This document shows positions 55,401-64,000 of a stretch of DNA of 64,000 nucleotides, piece by piece. Location of the stretch: assembly GCA_028583605.1 (NCBI GenBank), contig CM053336.1:26529007-26593006 (forward strand), given 5' to 3'. Each line of letters starts with the position of its first letter. Position 1 is the stretch's first letter. The notes below the pieces were generated by a model. The model was given only the letters and a program-made list of their open reading frames with translations, was not told where the DNA came from and made no database searches. Source of the DNA: Dastarcus helophoroides. Its lineage: Eukaryota > Arthropoda > Insecta > Coleoptera > Bothrideridae. The position numbers and the translations under genes are program-made.

Positions 55401-56865
55401 ATTTAGAGCTTAAAATAGAAATTTTGGGAAAAGGGATGCATATATGCAAAAAATGTTTAATCCAAAACATCCAATCATCGAACATTTTTAAAAAGTCCAA
55501 ATTTTTAGAAAAATTTAAGATTTTGAAGAGGTAGAGATTTTCAAAAAGTTAGAATTTTGAAAAAAGATTTTCGAAAAAAAATTCATATTTTGGAAAAGAT
55601 CGACATTTTCAAAATGTTCCAAACAATCCGAATTTACAGAAGAAAACGGAAATTTCCAAAAAAAAATCCCTGATGAGTCGTTTTTTTTAAATCGAAAAAG
55701 TCGTAATTCTGAAAATAAGTCGTAACTTCCAAAAGTCTAAAGTTTTTTTAAGTTCGACTTTTGAAAATAAGTCGTAACTTTCAAAGGTCTTAGGTTTTTT
55801 TAGGTTCGACTTTTGAAAATTTTATCATTTTCAAAATCTTAAGATGTCGAATTTTTCTCGAAATTTTGAAAAAGTCGAAAATTTCTAGTAAGTCAAAATA
55901 GTCGAAATTTTCATGACAGTTCAAAATTTTGGGTCACAATTTTAAAAAGGTCCAAATTTTCAAAGAAGGTAAAAAAAAGTTTAAATTTTTTAAGAAAAAG
56001 TTGAAATTTAGAGAAAAAAAAAGGCAAAATTTCGGAACTAAGTCGTAACTATATAAAAGAGGCTAAATTTTTTAAATTACTTTTGAAAAGCTTAACTGAA
56101 AACTTAATTTTTTATGAGACTTTCTTTTTTTTTCAAATTTTTGACTTGTGTCAAAAATTTTGTCCACTCTTCAAAAAAATGTCGACCGTTGGAAAAAAGT
56201 TGAAATTTTGAAAGGCAAAATTTTAAAATTAGGCAAAATGTTTACACTAGTCCAAATTTGCAGGAAAGTTCGAATTTTAAAAAAGTTAACATTTTTCAAA
56301 AGGACAAATTTTTGAAAAAAGTCAAATAAATGTCATAATTTTGGGAAAGTCGAAAGAAGTGTAAATCTTTAAAGAGGGTTGACATTTTCTACAAGGCACA
56401 ATTTTGGAAAAAAAACTGATTTTTCAAAACAGTCAAGATTCTCAAAAAGTCGAATTTTTCAAAAAAAAAATCATAATTTAGAGAAAAAAGTGAAATTTCG
56501 AAAACAAGTCGTAACTTTCAAAATATCAAAACTTTGAAGGAAATGAGAATTGTTGGAATTTTCAGAAAAGTCAAAATTATGAAAAAATCGATTTTCCAAA
56601 GTTGACATTTTGAAAAAAATCAAAATTTTGACAAAGATTAAGTTTTTAAAAAATTGAATTTTCTAAAAAAAATTATCAAAATCTCGAGAAAAGTCGAAAT
56701 TCTGAAAAAAAAGTAAAGAGAAAGTCAGTTTAAAATATTGTTGAAACTTTTGAAAAATTGTGGGAATTTCGAAAAAGAACCAAAATTCACAAATAAAGCA
56801 AAAAATTTCACAAAAAGATGAAAGAAAGTCGACTTTCTGAAAATGTCTGTTTATTTTTTAACTTT
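55401..56865 (+). repeat. A-rich minisatellite block
   Basis: GTCGAAATTTTGAAAAAA-type units. A small T-rich island at about 56105-56165 interrupts the polarity. GTCGTAACTTTCAAA is a local variant repeated at about 55722, 55762 and 56507. Confidence 0.7.
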
Positions 56866-57975
56866 CATTTTCTACAGTTTTTTTAAAATTTTATAAATTT
56901 TTCAAATTATATATTTCTTTGAAAACTTCAATTTTTTCCAAAATGTCGACAATTTTATAAAATCTTAACTCTCTTTTTCTTTAATCTTGGCTGTGAAAAT
57001 TTTAACTTTATGAACATTTCTAGCTTTTTAAAAATATCCACTTTTAGGAAAATTTGGATTTTTTATATAAATTCGCCCTTTTTTCAAATTTTCGACTATT
57101 TTTTTTTTAAGATTTTAATATTTTTTAAGGTTTTGATTTTCATGAAAAGTTCCACATTTTTTTTGGAATATCTCTAAAAATTCCCAATTTTTTTTGTCGA
57201 ATTTGTTAAAAACGGAAATTTTTTGAAAGTTCCTCTTATTTTCAAAATATCAATTTTTCGAAATTTCGACCTCTTGAAATATCGACCATTTTATTGTCAG
57301 TTATTTTTGAAAATTTCTACTTTCGATAATTTGAAGATTCTTTAAAATTTACCCTTTTTTTAATATTCAGCTTTTGCTTTTAAAAGTTAATTATTTTTAA
57401 AAAAATGACTTTTTTGCAAAGTTCGATTCTTTAGTTATAATTTTCTTAAACTTTTCAAAATTTTGGCTTTTTTTTCAAAATTTCAACTATTTTATAAAAT
57501 TTTTATATTTTTTTAAGATTTTGACTTTTTTGAAAATTTCTACATTTTCCAGAATTTCTGCACTTTGAAAATTCCTATTTTTTGTTAAATGTCGAGTTAG
57601 TTATAAGCAGGGCTTTTTGTCAAAATTTTGACTTATAAAAGTTTCGCTTTTTCAAAATATCACTTTTTTCAGATATCTTGAAATGCCGATTGTTCAAAAA
57701 TTTTGAAATGTACCCTTTTTAAATCAGGCTTTTGCTTTTAAAATTCAAATGTTTCAAAATGTTGACTTGCTACATCCAATTTTTTTGAATATTTTGGACT
57801 TCAGAAATTCGAATTTTTTTTGAATCTTGAATTTTAAATCTATTTTTCTGCTATATTATTCAAAATTTTCTTTTTTTTTTAATTTTTTAAAGTTTTCGAA
57901 TTATCGATATTTTTTAAAAACATCCACCTTTTTAAAATTTCGACTTGGGATTTTTTTTTAAAAATTTGTGCTAAG
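56866..57975 (+). repeat. T-rich minisatellite block
   Basis: Opposite polarity to its neighbours on both sides, with sharp edges near 56866 and 57975. Confidence 0.65.
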
Positions 57976-58195
57976 ATGAAAGTGAAAATTTTGAACGAGT
58001 TCAAAAATGTTAACAAGTTCAAAATTTTAAAAAATGTCTAAATTTTAAAAAAAGTCACATTTTTCAAAAAAGAATTAAAACATTGAGAAAAAGTCAAAAT
58101 AAAAAAAAATCGTAATGATAAAAAAAATGGAAATTTTTAAACTAGACATTTACAAAATGTGAAAATTTTGAAAAAAGTTCAAACATTCCTAACCG
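57976..58195 (+). repeat. A-rich minisatellite block
   Basis: Short array, ending where unique-looking DNA starts. Confidence 0.55.
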
Positions 58196-59470
58196 AAATT
58201 TACAGCTGTGGCACATTTTTTTATCTTGCGATGTAGAAGCCACTTGGAGATTGTGATGCCGAGAAGCAATTTAAATTATGATTTGAAAATATTTTTTAGC
58301 GCAAATTTACCTGAAAAAAAATTTCAAGTATTCGAATCATGCTCATTTTCTCTATCTTTTAGCAAGAGTTAATGACATTATAACTGAAACAGCCGAAAAC
58401 ACCACATGACGTGGTAACATCTACATACTGAGAAATTAAAAACTTTGAAAAAAGGTTCGACGCTTTTGTAGTATCAGGAAGTTTAATATTTTTGCTAAGA
58501 ATCTTTTAAATGATGTGACCTTTTCCTTAAGGTGGCATATTTTGTTCAACAGTGTAGGACCTTGCACTTTTTAATGCACTTATATCTTACAAATTGATTT
58601 TATCGATATTACTTTTTTTTATTATTATCAAAAGTTGATATTTGCCACCCATTTAATCTACTCATAATGCCATATTGTATTATTAAGAAGGATCTTTTTC
58701 TACTTATTAAGTAATTTATTTAATGCTTTTTAATTTGCCTTCAACACATTTACAGTTTTGTACAAACCTGACATGTTTTTGTTAAATTTGTTAAATGTGA
58801 AGATGATTAAACTTTTTGAAAGTGAAAAATGTAGAAAAGTGATCAATTGTAAATAATTTTTGTGTTAAAATGACCAAAACATTCCCAGTGTTTATAAAAC
58901 CAGAATCGTTTTGATTTTTTAATTTGTGTTTAAAAATTAAATGTTTGTTTACTTTATGTGTCTAATTATATAATTTAATCGTATTGTGTTACGTTTCGCA
59001 TATTAAGACTGAGTCTGTTATGGTTAACTGTGAAAAAAAAAGATAAATTATTATCTGTTATGTTTTGTACATTATCTAGCAAATAGGTACAGTCGTGTGC
59101 CCCATTTACATTGTAAATGTGTTCTTTGTTATTCCTACTAGATATGCTGTGATATTTGGATAAGTAAGCACATTGATTGATGTAGTGGCTAAATTATATT
59201 ATTGGAATAAATTATTTTCAAAATCTTTATGTTTTATTTTGTAACCATGTTACCATGTGCCTGAGTGATTGGAATAGGAAGTTATTGATGTAAAGTCAGT
59301 AAAACAGCCCTAATTGTGGTACAGTGGACCACATTGGCATTGTTTACTATGATACAGAGCATCAGTGCTTTGAAACGTAGTAGGAAATACTAAAATGATG
59401 GCAGCATTCTGTACTACACTACAATTCAGAAAGTTAAATGTGGTTTGAATCACGGTAGACTAACGTTTCC
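58196..59470 (+). other. unique-looking, 3'UTR-like DNA
   Basis: About 1.2 kb free of minisatellite, AT-rich, without open frames. It contains a TGTAAATA (Pumilio-like) word near 58849 and an AATAAA at 59206-59211. It could be the distal 3'UTR of the SUN-domain gene (which would then include repeat blocks) or the 3' end of another transcript. No evidence decides between them. Confidence 0.3.
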
Positions 59471-60440
59471 CAAACTTTTTTTGGCCCAGTTATTTTTATG
59501 CTTCCCCTTCGTGATCCACCAATTTTTTTAACTATCTTAAGACTTCGTTTTCTTCTAAAAATTTCGACCACATTTTGAAGTTGGAAGTCAAAATCTCTTC
59601 TTTTCTTTCTATGATTATTTAATTTCCTTTTCTTAAAATTTGATTCAAAAATTTTACCGGGAAATCCCGAATTGAAGTTTTAAAGTTATTTCTCTTTAAC
59701 TTAAAACTGGATTTTTTCACCATGCTGAGTTTCTCTTAAAATTTCTACTATTTTTTTAAAACTTCCAAATATATTTAATTTTTAAGATTATTGTAAACAT
59801 TCAACCTTAAAATAGAGATTTTTTTTCTTAAACTTTCGGTTAAAATTTGGCAAAGTTAAAATTTTAAGAAAAATGTAGAATGTTGGTCAAACTTTCAAAA
59901 GAAAACCTGAAATGGTAGTTATTCAAAAAATACCCAACTTAAACTTTTAATTTTTTTGATTTTGAGTGTGGAAATTGTAGGATTTTTTCAGATATTCTGT
60001 TAATTAAAGCTAAAATGTCCTTTTATTTATATTTTTCCAACACAAGCGTTTATTTGTTTTTTTTAGAGGTAAGTAAAATTATGGTCTAAATTGAAATTCG
60101 TCTTTTTCCTAAAGTCAATTTTGGCTAGAATTTTTTTCAACATTGACATTGATTATACACAAACTTTTAATAAAAATTGAGAATTTTTTAAACCAAAGAG
60201 ATCGACTTTAAAATAGAAATTTGGACTTTTTTCTTGAAATCTAGAAATCAAAAATTATAACTGGGTTTCTTACTACAATTTTTTATCATTTTTTCAACAT
60301 TTCCGTTTAAAAAAGTCGATGTAAATTTTAAAATACGAGCTTAGACCTGGAATTTACCTTTTTTATTGTATCTCCATTTAGATTCTTAATAAAACTCCAA
60401 ATTAAAATTTTTACTTTTCAGTTTCTGCGAGCTTAAGCCA
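59471..60440. repeat. mixed, diverged AT-rich repeat
   Basis: Interleaved T-rich and A-rich units, poorly phased (TTCTTAAAATTT, TTAAAATTTTAAG). No genes. Confidence 0.5.
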
Positions 60441-61380
60441 GCACTTTTGAAAAAATATCAACATTTAAAATTTTCAAAAAATTAATGTCTCCATTTTAAA
60501 GCAAGTCTAAATTTCGAAAAAAAGTGGAATCATACCTTTAAAAAAGTCGGAATTTTAATAAACAATGTTAAAAATAACTTAAAATTTTGAAGAAGAGTAG
60601 AAATGTTAAAAAACTTGGAGATTTTCGAAATAAAAGTAAATATTTTGTTGAAATGCCGAAATCTTTAAACAGTAACAATTTTCGGAAAAAGTTGCAATTT
60701 GGAAAACTAAATTCTGAGAGTCGACATTTTTAAAAAACCCGAAATTTTCAAAAAAATGTATAAAAAAGTCGAAACAAATACAAGTAGAATTTTTTAAGTC
60801 AAAAATTATAAAAACCACGAAAGAGCCAAAATATGCCAAAAATATCAAAATTCTTAGTCTAAATTTTTAAATGCCGATCTCTTTTAAGTTAAACTAACAA
60901 AAAAAGCCTAAATTTTGAGAAAAATTAGAAAATCTAGAGTCAAAATTTTGAGTAAATGCCGAAATGTTGAAAGTGGAAATTTTCAAATATGGAATTTTTG
61001 TGACAATAAATCAGTCAAAAATCAAAGATCAAAATTTTAACAAAAGGCAAAAATTTAAAATCGAAAAAAATCAAATTTTAGAAATATTGGAAATTTTAAA
61101 TGTCGAAATTTTCAAAAAATTAGTTTTCAGAAAGTGGATATTTTCAAAAAAATGTCGTAATTTGAATAAAAATCGAATTATTCAGAAACGAGTAAAAACA
61201 ATGTTCAGAAAGTCATCATTTCTAGAACAAGCAGAAATATTTTTAAAAAGTCCACCTTCTGGAAAAATGAAAATTTTCAAAAAGTTTTCAAATTACAAAA
61301 ATGTCGAAATTTTAAGACAAAGTACGAAATTTGGAAAATAACTGGAATTTTTCAAAAATAAATAAATAATAATTAAAATC
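60441..61380 (+). repeat. A-rich minisatellite block
   Basis: GTCGAAATTTTCAAAAA-type units. The 125-codon frame at 60964-61341 is translated repeat. Confidence 0.7.
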
Positions 61381-61403
61381 TACATAAGATAGGCCAAACA
61401 AAT

Positions 61404-61886
61404 ATATAGGGTGTTCCATTTAAAATAACAAAGCTATTGCTGTTTGAATTTCTCGAGATGTTCCGACGTGAATTCAACACTGGGTATATTGTTTTTGAAC
61501 TTATGAAAGTTATGCAAGATAGCTTCGTATGTGTTCTACTCTTTTACCAAATATGAAATTAATATCTCGTTTCAATAAAAGATACGAAGAATTTCGTTGG
61601 ACCCTGTATCTGTCAAATTTTTTATAAAAATCCAGTTATCTCAAAAACTATAAATTTTAAGAACAATGTTTGTTATCTAAAGTGACCTTAAAATATCAAA
61701 TAAAATGCAAAAATATACAGGGCGTCTCATTTAAAATACGGACGTTTGTGACAACTTCCGAAATAACCGGAAGTACTACAACTTTACGAATATTTTAGGT
61801 ATGTTGGCCTCATCGACTTTGCTAAGTTGTTAAAGTACCTTGTCAGCTGTCGATCGCCGCGATTCCTGGTGGGACACACTGTATAA
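61404..61886 (+). mobile_element. Tc1-mariner-style MITE relic(s)
   Basis: TATAGGGTGTTCCATTTAAA near 61405 and GGGACACACTGTATA ending near 61885 form a degenerate inverted pair in the TACAGGGTGTCCCA style. Internal ends TGGACCCTGTATC (61596) and TATACAGGGCGTCTCATTT (61713) suggest two adjacent or nested copies. No coding capacity. Confidence 0.55.
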
Positions 61887-64000
61887 AAGTCAAAACTTCG
61901 AGAAAAAGTCGAAATTTTTGAATAAAAAGAGTCGAAATTTACAAAAAAGTCAGAATGTCGAGAAATAGTCAAAAGTTGAAACAAAGATGGACATTTTAAA
62001 AGAATAGGATATTTTGAAAAGGGGTCGAGTTTTGAGAGCATATCAAAATTTTCTGTTAAAATTGGCCAAAAAAGGAAAAAAATTAAAAATTTTCAAATTC
62101 GACATGTCGAAATGTTCAAAAAAATCAAAATGTTCAAAAGAAAGTCGAGATTTCTAATAAAAATCGAAAAATCAGATTTTATAAGTCTTAATTTTCAGAA
62201 AGTCAAAATTTTGAGAGGGGAGCCAAAATTTAGAAAAAGGTCTAATTTTATCAAAAGCACACATTTCAAGCGAGTCAATATTTCAAGATCGAAATTTTCA
62301 AAAAATTTAAAATTTCAAAAAAAAAGAAATGTCTTCTCATATTTGCAAAAAAGTTGAAAATTCTGGTCAAAATTTAAAAAAAAGTGTACATCCTTAATAA
62401 AAAGATGGAGATTTCAAAAAAAGGTCAACATTTTTAAAAACTTTGAAATTTTGAAAAGGAAATTTTCAAAAAAGTTGACCTCTTCTAAAAAGAAAATTTT
62501 TAATAAAGACAAAAGTTATCAAAAAAATGGAAAGCTTAAAAAATCAAAATCTATGCAAAAAAGTCAAGATTTCAAAAAAGCGAAATTTTCAAAATTAACT
62601 CAAAATTTTAAGAAAAAGTTAAAAAATCGAACGAGAGAACAAAATATTTCAAAATATCGAAATTTTCAAAATAAGTCGAATTCTTCAAAAAACGTTAAAA
62701 TTTTTAAAAAGATGACCCATGAATCCTTTCTCTTCCTTCAAGCAGGCGAAACCACGGGTATCAGCTAGTAATCCATGAAAGAACCCGAATTTCGCCGATT
62801 TTAAGTCCTAAGAGGGTAAAAGGGGTATCAAATTTGATAAAAATAAAATTTTAAACCATTTTATGTCCCAAAATTTTGTATAAAGTATATATGAAAAAAT
62901 TAAATGAGCAAATACGCCTACTTTAGTATTTCCAAATTTTTTGAAAAACAATTAATTATTCCAAATAAAACAAGATCAAAATTTCCAGAAAAATAAAAAA
63001 GCTAAAAATTTCCTAGAAGTATTTAAATTTTAGTAAAAACCGTGCAATTTTGAAAATAAATTAAAATTTCGAAATCGAGATGAATTAAAAAACGAATTTT
63101 GTGAAAAACAGAAAAGACAAATTAAAAAAACAGCTGAGTAAATTGTCAAACTTTGAAAAGAAAGAATTTTTCCAGAGGAAATTAAAATAAAAAGTAAATG
63201 TTAATGTTTCAGGATAAAATAATGATTAAATTTTGACAAAAAGTTAATGTTCTGAGGAATATGAAGAAAACTTAAAATGCTGATAAAAAAGATGAAATTG
63301 CCTGAAAAAAACTGAAATTTCGAGAAAAAAGTTAAAAATCAACTTTTTTCTCGAAATTTCAGTTTTTTTCAGGCAATTTCATCTTTTTTATCAGCATTTT
63401 AAGTTTTCTTCATATTCCTCAGAACATTTTGGAGAAAATTAAATTGTTAACAAAAACGTCGAATGTTTAGAATAAATTGAAATTTCCAGACAATAAACTT
63501 GAAACTTAAGCAAAAGGTTGGAATTATTAGAAAAAATATACAATTTCGAAAGAAAAGAGGAATTCTGAAAATAAAGTCAACATTTTAAGAAAACTGCAGG
63601 ATTTTAAAAAAGTCGAAATTTCTCAAACGAAAAATCTGTGAAAAATCGAATTTTGGCGAAAAGAAGTTGAAACTTCGTGAGAAAGTTTGAAGTTTCATTT
63701 AAAAAATCAAATCTTCAGATTAAGTTGAACGAGAACAAGAGAATTTAAAAAGATTTAAAATTTTCTAAAAATTTCAATTCTGACGAGAGTTATGTAACTT
63801 CTAAAGAAAAATCAAATTTTAAAAATAAACTCGAAATTATGAGAAAATTGTCGAAATTTAGGAAAGTTAGAATTTGCCTGATTTTGAGTGCACATTTACG
63901 AGGAAAAGGTGAAACTCGTAGAACCAAGTCACAGTGTCATTAAAATAGGAATTCGAGGGAAAAAACGAAACTTTGAAGAAAATGATCTTGAACTTTGAAA
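61887..64000 (+). repeat. A-rich minisatellite block with an inverted duplication
   Basis: Long AAAGTCGAAATTTTCAAA array to the window end. A foldback of 87/88-bp arms sits at 63247-63428. The open frames at 62112-62357 and 62451-62768 are K/N-rich translated repeat. Confidence 0.75.
63247..63428. repeat. near-perfect 87/88-bp inverted duplication
   Basis: Left arm 63247-63333, 7-base spacer AAAAATC, right arm 63341-63428. The arms are exact complements except for one A/T-run length difference. On the + strand this puts a T-rich segment inside an A-rich array. Confidence 0.95.

Noticed and set aside
1..64000. CRISPR arrays, bacterial operons or prophage
   Set aside because: The repeats are degenerate and lack regular spacers; splice sites and transposon types are eukaryotic.

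Overview
The window comes from an animal nuclear genome, almost certainly an insect. It holds a spliced eukaryotic gene with consensus GT-AG introns, and relics of piggyBac, pogo/Tigger-like, hAT, PIF/Harbinger, IS630-Tc1-mariner-like, BEL/Pao and Jockey-type elements, a mix typical of insects (a beetle is plausible, but the sequence does not prove it). The bulk DNA is extremely AT-rich. Roughly half of the window is one degenerate short tandem repeat, about 17-25 bp per unit around the core GTCGAAATTTTCAAAA. It lies in long blocks that are A-rich on one strand or T-rich on the same strand, with sharp polarity switches.

The only convincing host gene is on the + strand at 33900-54623: a SUN-domain protein of the SUCO/osteopotentia/Slp1 family. 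I can build it from four coding exons (33900-33949, 34000-34188, 34189|47581-49417, 49418|53826-54623) with all junctions in frame, giving about 957 aa: signal peptide, acidic linker, SUN domain, coiled coil, one C-terminal membrane segment and a basic tail. A cluster of ATCGAT/DRE motifs lies 170-300 bp upstream of the ATG. Intron 1 is 50 bp. Intron 2 is 13.4 kb and is filled with the AT-rich repeat in both polarities. Intron 3 is 4.4 kb and carries a solo LTR and a 2.2-kb almost pure polypyrimidine tract.

Layout. 1-2.7 kb: AT minisatellites and unassigned DNA. 2.7-5.1 kb: broken piggyBac element with TTAA duplication. 5.1-8.6 kb: A-rich repeat. 8.65-12.15 kb: BEL/Pao pol 3' relic, broken Jockey-type LINE, LTR-like segment with a primer-binding-site-like motif. 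12.4-15.0 kb: pogo/Tigger-like transposon with PHD finger, broken in several places. 15.3-17.5 kb: T-rich repeat block with a hAT-like head. 18.0-18.45 kb: retroelement fragment with 56-bp direct repeats. 19.9-21.8 kb: PIF/Harbinger-like element with a hAT element nested inside, both with target-site duplications. 22.2-29.4 kb: A/T-rich blocks, unassigned DNA and a DUF4817-type transposon fragment. 29.66-32.99 kb: hAT element that carries minisatellite DNA. 33.6-54.6 kb: the SUCO-like gene. 54.6-64 kb: more repeat, a possible 3'UTR-like unique stretch, a MITE-like relic and a near-perfect 87/88-bp inverted duplication.

The most novel item is a dispersed, roughly 85-205-bp, SINE-like palindromic element. 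Six copies can be seen. Four are flanked by 11-13-bp direct repeats; the 3' end is GTTCCACC followed by an A-run; the body folds into two long complementary arms around a small central hairpin followed by GAAAC. It looks like a non-autonomous retroposon of Penelope/retrozyme style that I cannot match to a named family.
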